A stretch of 64,000 bases of DNA from Vibrio maritimus (lineage in GTDB: Bacteria; Pseudomonadota; Gammaproteobacteria; Enterobacterales; Vibrionaceae). Location of the stretch: positions 1,550,001 through 1,614,000 of the forward strand of contig NZ_CP090439.1 in the NCBI RefSeq assembly GCF_021441885.1. Direction: 5' to 3'. The notes beneath the pieces were generated by a model that ran no database searches, was not told where the DNA came from, and was given only the letters and a program-made list of their open reading frames with translations. The stretch's first letter is position 1. Each line of letters begins with the position of its first letter. Positions 15,161-23,380 of the stretch are shown piece after piece. A program made the position numbers and the translations under genes.

Positions 15161-15376
15161 ATGCTGCAAAAAGAAAATTTAGTAAAACTCGCCCGAATGC
15201 AAATGCCATTTGGTAAGTATGCCGGACGAGTTTTAATAGACCTACCAGAAGAGTATTTACTTTGGTTTGATAAGAAAGGCTTTCCGAATGGTGAGTTGGG
15301 GGAGCTATTGAAGTTGTGCTTGGCTCTGAAGATAGAGGGACTTGATAGCGTAGTGAAACCTCTAAAACGGATGTAA
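15161..15376 (+). CDS. DUF3820 family protein
   Basis: 71 residues with the core MPFGKYAGRVLIDLPEEYLLWF, broken in the family into MPFGKYKG and LPEDYLxWF motifs, characteristic of DUF3820 (sometimes labelled a quorum-regulated virulence factor). The FGKYKG type element is also found in DnaQ-like exonuclease appendages, so a nucleic-acid link is possible but unproven. It has AAAGG upstream and sits ten bases after the lipoprotein gene. Confidence 0.85.
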   Translation: MLQKENLVKLARMQMPFGKYAGRVLIDLPEEYLLWFDKKGFPNGELGELLKLCLALKIEGLDSVVKPLKRM

Positions 15377-15504
15377 CTTATCGAATTAGAATCAAGCGTT
15401 GAGCGGTACAGGTACCGTTGGCAAACAAGGCTTGAGCATTGCCGTGGTCAATACTGGGTGATGTTCTAAAATTTAGGGATGTTTGTTCTGTGCGGGTTTA
15501 AAGG

Positions 15505-15852
15505 ATGAGTGACGATCTGTTAGTCAAACATAATGGTGTAATAGCCTCCCTTATATCCATTGCTGTGCTTGTAGCAGTCGTCGGATTCATTTGTTCTCGT
15601 GCATTTTTCTTTTGTTTAACAGCTGCACCCATTCTGCTTTGTTTTTCGGTATTTCACATAGCGAGTCATTCTTGTGTTAACTACTTAAGAAACGGTCTAC
15701 AACGCTATTTAGGATTGGCCTCTAATCTCCTCCTTGTACTGGGGAGTATTGGTTGGTACATCTATCTCGATAAGCAGCTTTACTTGATTTTGTTTCTTGG
15801 AGTGTGTTGTATTGACGCGGTTTTGGTGTACGGCGGAAAATACGTTAAATGA
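15505..15852 (+). CDS. Small membrane protein, 115 residues, function unknown
   Basis: Four hydrophobic segments are visible: about residues 12-32 (SLISIAVLVAVVGFICS), 34-55, 68-88 (LASNLLLVLGSIGWYIYL) and 90-108. Cysteines are frequent. AAAGG precedes the ATG. No family was recognised. The 128 bases before it contain no clear terminator or promoter. Confidence 0.6.
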   Translation: MSDDLLVKHNGVIASLISIAVLVAVVGFICSRAFFFCLTAAPILLCFSVFHIASHSCVNYLRNGLQRYLGLASNLLLVLGSIGWYIYLDKQLYLILFLGVCCIDAVLVYGGKYVK

Positions 15853-15994
15853 CTGAAAAATTTTTTAAGTGAACACACTACGTGCGCTGCGTTCAATTTA
15901 TAATTTGCTCTGTTAATTTGTATGACAAAATCTGTTATGGTAGAAAAATTGTTCCAGCGACGACACGTATCGACTAACCAAACAGGGCAGAACT

Positions 15995-16273
15995 ATGAAC
16001 GACAAAGTATTCCAAATTTGGCATCAAAAGCGTGAGCAGGGTTTTCTAAAGTGGATCGCCAAAAGTACGTTTGCAGCAGTGCTGTTTTATATGATTTTTA
16101 GCATCGTATTCCAATACTCATCGATTGGAGAAGACGGCATTGCGGTCTTTTTACTGAGTCAGATTAACAACTTTGGGTTGTTTGCAGGTCTCATGCTTGT
16201 AGCGAATTGTGCGCTTTGGCTGTACCGAGAGTCCAGTTATAAGAAAGAAGTACGCCGCAGAAACGGCGCGTAG
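15995..16273 (+). CDS. Small membrane protein, 92 residues, function unknown
   Basis: Two predicted helices, about residues 22-45 (IAKSTFAAVLFYMIFSIVF) and 57-78 (INNFGLFAGLMLVANCALWL), with a basic C-terminal tail (KKEVRRRNGA) expected in the cytoplasm. AGGGCAG serves as ribosome binding site. The acetyltransferase gene follows after 14 bases and may be co-transcribed. No family was recognised. Confidence 0.6.
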   Translation: MNDKVFQIWHQKREQGFLKWIAKSTFAAVLFYMIFSIVFQYSSIGEDGIAVFLLSQINNFGLFAGLMLVANCALWLYRESSYKKEVRRRNGA

Positions 16274-16287
16274 TTATAGGGACGAAG

Positions 16288-16764
16288 ATGGAACTTGTAC
16301 CTTTCACCCCCACAAACTATCAAGATTTGATAGCTTGGATCTCATCACCTGAATTGAACTATCAATGGGGTGGCCCGGTTTACGATTTTCCGCTGACTAT
16401 AGAACAGATTTCCAACCATTGTGAAAAGCCCGACATTTTCCCGTTTCTCTTTCTTGTAGAAGGTGAGGTTGCTGGTTTCATCGAATTTCGTCGGGCAAGT
16501 GACACTCTGTGCAGGATTTGCCGAGTATTGATCCTTGATCCTTTCAAAGGAAGAGGATTGGCAAAAGAGATGGTTAGCTTACTCATCAAAGAAGCGAAGT
16601 TAGTGACTAACTGCTCAGAGTTCAGCCTATGTGTTTTCGACCATAATGAAGCCGCCAAATCTCTCTATCAATCACTTGGGTTTCATGTAGCCTCTTCAGA
16701 AAAAAGCTCTGAGAAAATCTTTGGTCGATATTGGGTTGCTTTGGAGATGGTGGCCAAGATCTGA
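16288..16764 (+). CDS. GNAT-family N-acetyltransferase
   Basis: 158 residues with the GNAT fold: a beta-strand pair at 48-70 (FLFLVEGEVAGFIEFR), the acetyl-CoA loop DPFKGRGLAKEMV near residue 90 (Q/R-x-x-G-x-A pattern), and the late NEAAKSLYQSLGF motif near 125. It should acetylate a small amine or protein N terminus with acetyl-CoA in the cytosol; substrate unknown. It follows the 92-residue membrane protein closely. Confidence 0.88.
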   Translation: MELVPFTPTNYQDLIAWISSPELNYQWGGPVYDFPLTIEQISNHCEKPDIFPFLFLVEGEVAGFIEFRRASDTLCRICRVLILDPFKGRGLAKEMVSLLIKEAKLVTNCSEFSLCVFDHNEAAKSLYQSLGFHVASSEKSSEKIFGRYWVALEMVAKI

Positions 16765-16879
16765 CCCTCTACTCAAACAATAACAATAGATTGCCAACAG
16801 CTAGAACTAACCTCAGTTTTGTGTTTATCTTTGACATAGTTTCAATAGGATATAGTGTCAGTTTGACAGGAGGTTAGAT

Positions 16880-17371
16880 ATGAAAAACAAAGGCATCTTG
16901 ACCTGTTTTTGCGGCAAAATGGGAGCAGGAAAAACCACCCTAGCTAAATCTCTTGCTGCGACAGAAGGCGCGATCTACCTTTCCGAAGATGAATGGTTAG
17001 CAGCCCACTATCCTACGCAAATAAACTCGTTTGAAGACTATATTGCTCACTCAAACCTAATTAAACCATTCGTCAGAAAACATGTGATAAAGCTGCTGAA
17101 TCTCGGAGTAAACGTAGTCATGGACTTCCCAGCAAACACGGTCAAACAGCGTGCTTGGTTTATCGCTCTGAGTGAGGAGGTGGGTAGTAAGCATGAGATT
17201 CACTACCTAGATGTTACCGATGAGAAGTGTTTAGCGCAGATAAAAAAGAGAAGCGTTGAGCAACCAGAGCGCGCCCAGTTCGATACGGAAGCTGTATTTC
17301 ATCATGTGACACAGTACTTTGAGGTCCCCACCAGCGAAGAGCAAGGTATCAACATTATCTATGCCAATTAA
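16880..17371 (+). CDS. P-loop kinase-like ATPase
   Basis: 163 residues. GKMGAGKTTLAKS at about 12-24 is a Walker A motif, SEDEW near residue 37 may supply the substrate or magnesium residue, and VVMDFPAN near 77 matches a Walker-B-like strand. A lid with KKRSVEQPERAQF carries arginines. The size and pattern suggest a small-molecule kinase of the AAA_33 / zeta-toxin-like group; the substrate is unknown. No antitoxin-like gene is next to it. AGGAGG gives strong translation initiation. Confidence 0.75.
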   Translation: MKNKGILTCFCGKMGAGKTTLAKSLAATEGAIYLSEDEWLAAHYPTQINSFEDYIAHSNLIKPFVRKHVIKLLNLGVNVVMDFPANTVKQRAWFIALSEEVGSKHEIHYLDVTDEKCLAQIKKRSVEQPERAQFDTEAVFHHVTQYFEVPTSEEQGINIIYAN

Positions 17372-17419
17372 ATTGAGAATGGACTTTCAGAAGACCAATA
17401 AAATGGAGTTCAACCGACT

Positions 17420-18094
17420 TTGACCCATATAGATATTTCATCTTCCCTTGTTACCGCTATTCCTATTAAAGACTGTCTCGAAGACCTCGTGTCAGTAAAA
17501 GGGCAGCTTGCTTATGGTCCGCCACCTGAGTGTAATGAAACGAAAGACAGCTACCATTTTGTCCGAAGAGGCGTTTTAGAAAGGCTTCTCATTGCACAAA
17601 AAGAGCTTCCGTCGGGTCTGACATTAAGGCTTTACGAAGGCTATCGTTCGCCAGAGTTTCAAGAGACGCTGTTCCAAGAGCAATTAGTGAGAGTTGGATT
17701 GAGCAATCCAGGTTACTCAAAGCGAGAGGCCTACAACGCCGCCGCCTGTCTGGTTGCGCCCACAAAAACGTTTGAAGGTGAAATCCTGTCACCTCCGCAT
17801 AGTACTGGTGGTGCAGTTGATGTGGAGATAGTCGATGATGAAGGCAAGGTTATAGACTTTGGCATGGAGATAAAAGACTGGATACATGTCCCGTCCTCTT
17901 TGTGTGAGACCAACGCTGCCAATTTATCCTCGCAAGCAGCGAAAAATAGAGCCATGTTGGTGTCTGTTATGTCCAAAGCGGGATTCGTGAATTATTCGAG
18001 AGAGTGGTGGCATTTTTCTTTTGGGGATCAATATTGGGCATTTATTAAAGATAAAGCTTATGCAATGTATGCGAGCACAAGTAACTCTATATAA
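17420..18094 (+). CDS. D-alanyl-D-alanine dipeptidase (VanX/DdpX family)
   Basis: 224 residues of the peptidase M15D family. The zinc site is visible: PPHSTGGAVDVEI (His and Asp ligands of HxxxxxxD) and EWWHFSFG (catalytic Glu and third His ligand); an Arg in EGYRSPE stabilises the substrate. The enzyme cleaves D-Ala-D-Ala; outside vancomycin resistance it is linked to peptidoglycan salvage. The start is unusual: the only reasonable initiator is a TTG at 17420, with GGAG 11 bases ahead and an in-frame stop just upstream. No VanH or VanA-like genes accompany it, so resistance is unlikely. Confidence 0.85.
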   Translation: MTHIDISSSLVTAIPIKDCLEDLVSVKGQLAYGPPPECNETKDSYHFVRRGVLERLLIAQKELPSGLTLRLYEGYRSPEFQETLFQEQLVRVGLSNPGYSKREAYNAAACLVAPTKTFEGEILSPPHSTGGAVDVEIVDDEGKVIDFGMEIKDWIHVPSSLCETNAANLSSQAAKNRAMLVSVMSKAGFVNYSREWWHFSFGDQYWAFIKDKAYAMYASTSNSI

Positions 18095-18130
18095 GCTCAC
18101 GCCTCAATCAGCAACCAAAAACATGGCAAG

Positions 18131-18159
18131 AAAGAGGTGCTCGATGGGAGCACCTCTTT
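18131..18159. terminator. Hairpin between convergent genes
   Basis: AAAGAGGTGCTC and GAGCACCTCTTT make a perfect 12-bp stem with a 5-base loop, between the dipeptidase gene and puuC. The T-run is inside the stem rather than after it, so it is a probable bidirectional terminator of moderate strength. Confidence 0.65.
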
Positions 18160-18193
18160 GCGTTAAAGCTATCAGTAGTCACCTATGACAACA

Positions 18194-19681
18194 CTAATCC
18201 AGCTCAATCCAAGTCGATTTTACTTCCGTGTATTTATGCAGTGCATGAAGCGATTTATCTCTGCCATTACCACTCTGCTTGTAGCCCCCAAACGGCATCG
18301 TCATGTCACCTCCGTCCCAGTTATTGACGAAAACAGTGCCAGCTCTCAGCGCTCTAGAGCAGCGAACCGCTGTTGAAATGTCCGAGGTCCATACGCCTGC
18401 GGCGAGTCCATAGTCGCTGTCGTTAGCAAGCTTGATAGCTTCTTCAATAGAATCAAATGTGGTTACACATAGGACGGGGCCAAAGATCTCCTCTTGGAAG
18501 ATTCTCATGTCTGGAGTGACGTCGGTAAATACCGCTGGCTGAATAAAGTAGCCATCGGTCTGAGTCATTGTTGGCTGACCACCAAATGCGAGTGTTGCAC
18601 CTTCATTTTTACCGATATCAATATAACTAAGTACACGTTCGTACTGTGACGCGTCGACGATAGCACCAACACGAGTGTCTTCTAGGAGCGGATCGTTAGG
18701 TTGCCATTTCGCCATGTATTTAAGTAGCAGCGCCGTAAACTCCTCCTTGATTGAAGAGTGAACAAGCAAACGAGAGCCAGCTGTGCAGACTTCGCCTTGG
18801 TTGTAACAAATCGCTGAAGCAGCGGTTGCGGCTGCCTTTTCCATATCTTTGACGTCATGATGAACAATGTGAGGGCTCTTACCACCACATTCCATAAAGG
18901 CACGTTTGAGATTAGACTCTCCAGCGAAGGACAGCAGCTTTTTGCCGACAGCTGTAGAGCCGGTGAAGGTGATGCAGTCGACATCGTTATGCAGCGCTAA
19001 TGCTTGTCCTGCCTCATGACCAAACCCTGGTAGAACTTGGAATACACCATCGGGAATGCCCGCCTGCTTGGCAAGATCGGCAAGAAGGATGGCCGTTAAC
19101 GGAGACTTCTCAGAGGGTTTTACGATGACTGAGTTACCTGTTGCTAGAGCAGGGCCAATTTTCCACGCCGCCATGACAGTCGGAAAGTTCCACGGCACAA
19201 TCGCTGCAACGACGCCAAGTGCTTCGCGGGTGACTAGAGCCAACGCATCTTCTGTGACAGGGGCGACTTCGTCGTACACTTTGTCTATGGCTTCGGCATT
19301 CCACTGTATGCAGCGTGCGGTAGCTGGTGCGTCATATCCCATTGCATCTGAAATCGGTTTTCCCATGTCTAAGCTCTCAAGCAGAGCGAAGTCTTCTTTG
19401 TGTTCGTCGATGAGCTTAGCGTAGTTCAGCAGAATACTTTTGCGTTTCGCTGGTGGAAGACCACACCAAACGCGGCTTTCAAAGGCGTTTCGAGCCGCTT
19501 CGACTGCAATGTCCACATCTTCTTGGGTACAGCGAGCGACATGTGCAAGCGAGTGCCCGGTTGCAGGGTTAATGATCTCGAATGTATCGCCGGAAACCGA
19601 ATTGACAAAATGCCCATTGATAAATGCCTGAGTACGAAAGCTCAAGGCTTCTGCTTTGTCGTGCCACGTAATATTGTCCAT
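18194..19681 (-). CDS. puuC: Aldehyde dehydrogenase PuuC-like (gamma-glutamyl-gamma-aminobutyraldehyde dehydrogenase)
   Basis: 495 residues, strongly resembling E. coli PuuC: PAKRK, AEAIDKVY, IVPWNFP with Asn165, KPSEKSPL, GFGHEAGQAL, FTGST, Glu264 in MECGGKSP, Cys299 in GEVCTAGSR, and the C-terminal MPFGGYKQSGNGRDKSLHAL. It oxidises amino- or glutamyl-aminoaldehydes with NAD(P)+ in polyamine breakdown. puuR lies 14 bases upstream on the same strand, so they form an operon. PuuA and PuuB are not in the window, so the source of the aldehyde is unclear; diaminopropane or putrescine routes are possible. AAGGAAAGG gives the ribosome binding site. Confidence 0.9.
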   Translation of the reverse strand: MDNITWHDKAEALSFRTQAFINGHFVNSVSGDTFEIINPATGHSLAHVARCTQEDVDIAVEAARNAFESRVWCGLPPAKRKSILLNYAKLIDEHKEDFALLESLDMGKPISDAMGYDAPATARCIQWNAEAIDKVYDEVAPVTEDALALVTREALGVVAAIVPWNFPTVMAAWKIGPALATGNSVIVKPSEKSPLTAILLADLAKQAGIPDGVFQVLPGFGHEAGQALALHNDVDCITFTGSTAVGKKLLSFAGESNLKRAFMECGGKSPHIVHHDVKDMEKAAATAASAICYNQGEVCTAGSRLLVHSSIKEEFTALLLKYMAKWQPNDPLLEDTRVGAIVDASQYERVLSYIDIGKNEGATLAFGGQPTMTQTDGYFIQPAVFTDVTPDMRIFQEEIFGPVLCVTTFDSIEEAIKLANDSDYGLAAGVWTSDISTAVRCSRALRAGTVFVNNWDGGDMTMPFGGYKQSGNGRDKSLHALHKYTEVKSTWIELD

Positions 19682-19695
19682 GTGATTTCCTTTCC

Positions 19696-20244
19696 TTAAA
19701 AGCTTGCCGGGGAGTTAGCGCTGACGATAACGCAATCAGCATCGGTTGTGTTTCTGAATCGATGAGGGCGCTGACTGTCAAAGTAGTAGCTGTCGCCCTC
19801 CAGTAATACGGTTACTTGATCATCGACGGTGAGTTCTAGTTCGCCTTGTACTATTACACCGCACTCTTGTCCCTCGTGAACCAGCATCTCTTTACCCGTA
19901 TCTGCGCCAGGGGACAGCGTTTCTCTTAACATGCCGATATGACGATCTTCATGATAGTGACCTACTTGTCTGTAGCTGATTTTACCTCGGCCAATCTCTG
20001 GTTGTTCTTGGCGACGAGTATAAAATTGTTCGGGCTGAGGCTCATCGATAGCGAAAAACTCTGCCATTGAAGAGGGGATTTTGCTCAGCAGCTTACTAAG
20101 AGAGGCAACAGAGGGACTTACTGCATTGCTCTCAATTTGAGAGATAAAGCCGTTCGTCACGCCCGCACGCTTTGCCAACTCACGCTGAGAGAGTCCTGCT
20201 CGTTCTCGCAGAGCTTTAAATCTTGGTCCAATCTCCATTTCCAT
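19696..20244 (-). CDS. puuR: PuuR-like transcriptional regulator (HTH plus cupin)
   Basis: 182 residues. An N-terminal Xre-type helix-turn-helix (about 8-62, LRERAGLSQRELAKRAGVT) is joined to a C-terminal cupin (about 105-178, GQECGVIVQGELELTVDD and DSYYFDSQRPHRF), the architecture of PuuR, which represses putrescine catabolism. It is divergent from a transaminase operon, and the shared control region has four ACTAAACAC repeats that are the likely binding sites. E. coli PuuR recognises a different sequence, so the site would be specific to this protein. Confidence 0.85.
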   Translation of the reverse strand: MEMEIGPRFKALRERAGLSQRELAKRAGVTNGFISQIESNAVSPSVASLSKLLSKIPSSMAEFFAIDEPQPEQFYTRRQEQPEIGRGKISYRQVGHYHEDRHIGMLRETLSPGADTGKEMLVHEGQECGVIVQGELELTVDDQVTVLLEGDSYYFDSQRPHRFRNTTDADCVIVSANSPASF

Positions 20245-20282
20245 GGAATGAATGCTCCCTGAAAAGTAAAAGTGATTATTAA

Positions 20283-20311
20283 ACTAAACACAATCCTAGC
20301 TCACTAAACAC
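20283..20311. promoter_or_regulatory. Two direct ACTAAACAC repeats upstream of puuR
   Basis: Identical 9-mers at 20283-20291 and 20303-20311, spaced exactly 20 bases, on the same helix face, 40-70 bases before the puuR start. Together with the inverted pair at 20421-20439 they mark a probable operator. Confidence 0.6.
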
Positions 20312-20420
20312 AAAAAACCAGTAAATGTTTATAATTTAATCATTGCACACCTAAAAAGAACGTTCTATAGTCATTTTTGTTTAATATTTAATAACATCAT
20401 ATTTACATTGTGCAGTCTGA

Positions 20421-20439
20421 GTGTTTAGTGGTGTTTAGT
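20421..20439. promoter_or_regulatory. Two GTGTTTAGT repeats upstream of the transaminase operon
   Basis: The reverse complement of ACTAAACAC occurs at 20421-20429 and 20431-20439, spaced exactly 10 bases, about 70-90 bases before the transaminase start. They face the direct pair near puuR, so one regulator could control both divergent promoters. Confidence 0.6.
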
Positions 20440-20509
20440 AAAAAAAACGACCAAGGCTGAGTAGTTGCCTTGAAGAATACGGCCTTTAAAAAGAGCGTTG
20501 GGGTGCACT

Positions 20510-21871
20510 ATGCATAACGGGAACGAAAGAAGCATGGACTCGCTAGGTAACGAGTCAGCAAATAATATGGACGCATTTTGGATGCCGTTTACGGCAAACT
20601 CGCAGTTTAAAGCGTCACCGAGGATGTTAGTGTCGGCAGAGGGGATGTATTACACCTCTGAAGATAAAAGAAAGATCTTAGATGGCACCGCAGGTCTATG
20701 GTGTTGCAATGCAGGGCATGGACGCCATGAGATCAGTGAGGCCGTCGCGAGTCAAATTCACACGTTAGATTTTGCACCGACATTCCAAATGGGGCATCCA
20801 TTGCCATTTAAACTTGCGGAATCGCTGGCTGAGATCGCGCCTTCCGGTCTCAATCGAGTGTTCTTTACTAACTCGGGTTCTGAATCGGTTGATACTGCGC
20901 TAAAAATTGCGCTGGCTTATCAGAGAGCGATCGGTCAGGGCACGCGAACTCGTCTAATTGGTCGTGAGCGTGGTTATCATGGCGTTGGTTTTGGTGGTAT
21001 CTCAGTAGGCGGGATCGTCAACAATCGTAAAACGTTCGGTAGTCTGCTCACGGGAGTCGACCACCTTCCTCATACATTAAGTATAGAAAACAGCGCCTTT
21101 AGTAAAGGGCTACCAGACTATGACCCTGGCTGGGCAGAAAGCTTAAATAATATTGTCACGCTGCATGATGCAAGCAATATAGCGGCCGTGATCGTAGAGC
21201 CTATTGCGGGGTCTACAGGCGTTATTCTGCCGCCAAAAGGTTACTTGAAGCGTCTTCGAGAGATTTGTACTCAAAACGGTATCTTGCTTATCTTCGATGA
21301 AGTGATCACAGGATTTGGTCGTATCGGCAGCCCATTTGCTTCTCAAGAATTTGATGTGAAGCCTGACATCATCACGACAGCCAAAGGGCTTACCAATGGC
21401 GCAATTCCTATGGGAGCAGTATTTGTTAGCGACGACATCTATCAAGCTATGGTATCGCCTGATAGCCAAGCTATTGAGCTCTTCCATGGCTATACCTATT
21501 CAGGTCACCCTGTAGCGGCAGCAGCAGGGCTTGCAACGCTGGATATCTATCGCAACGAAAACCTTTACTCCAGAGCTGCTGACCTTGCTGATTACTGGCA
21601 GCAAGCGGTACACAGCTTGAAGGGCTTGCCACATGTTAAAGATCTGCGCAACTACGGTCTGATTGCAGGTATTGAGCTTGAAGGTATCGCAGGCAAACCA
21701 GGCTCTCGTGCGTACCAAGTCTTCACCAAATGTTTCGAGAAAGGGGCGTTGATTCGAGTGACTGGCGACATTATTGCGTTGTCACCACCGCTGATTATCG
21801 AGAAGCAGCATATTGATGACCTATTTACACTTATTGCCGACGTTCTACAAAATATTGAATACAAGGAATAA
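20510..21871 (+). CDS. Aspartate aminotransferase family (class III) omega-amino acid:pyruvate transaminase
   Basis: 453 residues from the ATG at 20510. DGTAGLWCCNAGHGR, FFTNSGSESVDTALK, RERGYHGVGFGG, Asp263 in IFDEVITGFGR and the PLP lysine Lys292 in TTAKGLTNG are typical of beta-alanine/omega-amino acid:pyruvate transaminases. Such enzymes move an amino group from beta-alanine or a polyamine-derived amine to pyruvate. With the downstream MmsA-like dehydrogenase they would turn beta-alanine into acetyl-CoA via malonate semialdehyde. The start is uncertain: ATG at 20534 and an upstream TTG are alternatives, none with a strong ribosome binding site. Confidence 0.88.
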   Translation: MHNGNERSMDSLGNESANNMDAFWMPFTANSQFKASPRMLVSAEGMYYTSEDKRKILDGTAGLWCCNAGHGRHEISEAVASQIHTLDFAPTFQMGHPLPFKLAESLAEIAPSGLNRVFFTNSGSESVDTALKIALAYQRAIGQGTRTRLIGRERGYHGVGFGGISVGGIVNNRKTFGSLLTGVDHLPHTLSIENSAFSKGLPDYDPGWAESLNNIVTLHDASNIAAVIVEPIAGSTGVILPPKGYLKRLREICTQNGILLIFDEVITGFGRIGSPFASQEFDVKPDIITTAKGLTNGAIPMGAVFVSDDIYQAMVSPDSQAIELFHGYTYSGHPVAAAAGLATLDIYRNENLYSRAADLADYWQQAVHSLKGLPHVKDLRNYGLIAGIELEGIAGKPGSRAYQVFTKCFEKGALIRVTGDIIALSPPLIIEKQHIDDLFTLIADVLQNIEYKE

Positions 21872-21876
21872 AACCT

Positions 21877-23373
21877 ATGTCAGTTTTGGTATCAAACTTT
21901 ATTAATGGAGAGATTGTTGAGAGCAACAGCAATCGCAGTGCAGACCTTTTTAACCCAGCAAATGGTGAGCTAAGAGGGCAGGTTCAGCTATCTAGTGCTC
22001 AAGAGGCAATCGATGCCGTTGAAGTAGCAAAACAAGCTCAGGTAGATTGGCAAGCGACGCCGCCACTACAGAGAGCTCGCGTGATGTTCCGCTTTAAAGC
22101 ACTGCTTGAAGAAAACGCCGATGAACTGGCAACGCTGATCTCGACAGAGCACGGAAAAGTGCACAGTGACGCATTAGGTGAACTCACTCGTGGTCTAGAG
22201 GTGGTTGAGTTTGCATGCGGAATTCCACACCTGCTAAAAGGCGAGCATTCTCTTAACGTAGGACGTGAAATTGACAGCTATTCCATGATGCAGCCTGTTG
22301 GAGTGTGTGTTGGTATTACGCCGTTCAACTTTCCAGTCATGGTGCCACTATGGATGATTCCTGTCGCATTGGCTTGCGGTAATAGTTTTATTCTAAAACC
22401 TTCCGAGAAAGATCCAAGTGCGTCGCTTATGTTGGCGAAGCTACTTAAAGAAGCTGGTTTACCTGATGGTGTGTTCAACGTTGTACAAGGTGACAAAGAA
22501 GTCGTGGATGCACTGCTAGAAGCACCGGATGTCGCGGCGGTGAGCTTTGTTGGTTCAACCCCAATAGCCGAGGCGATTTACTCAAAAGGCAGCGCTCATG
22601 GCAAACGCGTACAAGCCTTGGGCGGCGCAAAAAATCATCTTGTTGTTATGCCTGATGCAGATCTGGAAGGTGCAACTAATGCGATTATGGGCGCGGCATA
22701 TGGCGCTGCCGGTGAGCGCTGTATGGCAATTTCTGTTGCGGTCGCAGTCGGTGATGAGGCCGCAGATAAGTTGGTTGCAGCGTTAAAAGAGAAGGTTGAG
22801 GCACTACGTGTTGGCCCTGGTTTAGGTGTGTCGCCAGAGAATGAGATGGGACCGCTAGTCAGTGAGCCACATATGAATAAGGTTAGAGAGTATATCCAAA
22901 GCGGTGTCGACCAAGGGGCTACTCTAGTGGTTGATGGTCGAGATATTGATACGGTAGCTCCGGGTTATTTTGTTGGTGGTACGTTATTCGATGATGTGAA
23001 GCCAGATATGACCATCTATAAGGAAGAGATCTTTGGCCCCGTTCTCTCAGTGGTTCGAGCTAAAGACTATCAGGAGGCACTTGAGCTCATTAATCAACAT
23101 GAGTTTGGCAACGGAACGGCTATCTTTACTCGTGATGGTGATACAGCTCGTGACTTCTCTGAAAAAGTACAAATCGGTATGGTCGGTGTGAACGTACCTA
23201 TTCCTGTACCGATGGCGTTTCATAGCTTCGGTGGTTGGAAGCGTTCCATCTTTGGACCGCTGAATGTGCACGGCAACGACGGCGTGCGTTTTTATACTCG
23301 TATGAAGACCATCACTGCGCGTTGGCCAAAAGGGCAGCGTGAGAGTGAGTTCGTTATGCCAACAATGAAATAG
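21877..23373 (+). CDS. mmsA: CoA-acylating methylmalonate-semialdehyde dehydrogenase (MmsA-like)
   Basis: 498 residues of the CoA-dependent branch of aldehyde dehydrogenases. ITPFNFPVMVPLWM, KPSEKDPSASL, FVGSTPIAEAIY, Cys282 in GAAGERCMAIS and MKTITARWP at the end are MmsA signatures; the usual catalytic Glu position reads ALGGAKNH, as in this CoA-acylating group. It oxidatively decarboxylates methylmalonate or malonate semialdehyde to propionyl- or acetyl-CoA. It is five bases after the transaminase, so they are co-transcribed and act in sequence. Confidence 0.92.
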   Translation: MSVLVSNFINGEIVESNSNRSADLFNPANGELRGQVQLSSAQEAIDAVEVAKQAQVDWQATPPLQRARVMFRFKALLEENADELATLISTEHGKVHSDALGELTRGLEVVEFACGIPHLLKGEHSLNVGREIDSYSMMQPVGVCVGITPFNFPVMVPLWMIPVALACGNSFILKPSEKDPSASLMLAKLLKEAGLPDGVFNVVQGDKEVVDALLEAPDVAAVSFVGSTPIAEAIYSKGSAHGKRVQALGGAKNHLVVMPDADLEGATNAIMGAAYGAAGERCMAISVAVAVGDEAADKLVAALKEKVEALRVGPGLGVSPENEMGPLVSEPHMNKVREYIQSGVDQGATLVVDGRDIDTVAPGYFVGGTLFDDVKPDMTIYKEEIFGPVLSVVRAKDYQEALELINQHEFGNGTAIFTRDGDTARDFSEKVQIGMVGVNVPIPVPMAFHSFGGWKRSIFGPLNVHGNDGVRFYTRMKTITARWPKGQRESEFVMPTMK

Positions 23374-23380
23374 GTGATAA

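Noticed and set aside
16880..17371. Toxin of a toxin-antitoxin pair (zeta-like kinase)
   Set aside because: No small antitoxin gene is adjacent and the gene follows an acetyltransferase after a normal intergenic gap.
14158..18094. Possible integron cassette array (run of small same-strand genes)
   Set aside because: No repeated attC-type sequences with inverse core motifs lie between the genes, spacings vary widely and several genes are coupled, so ordinary accessory genes are more likely.
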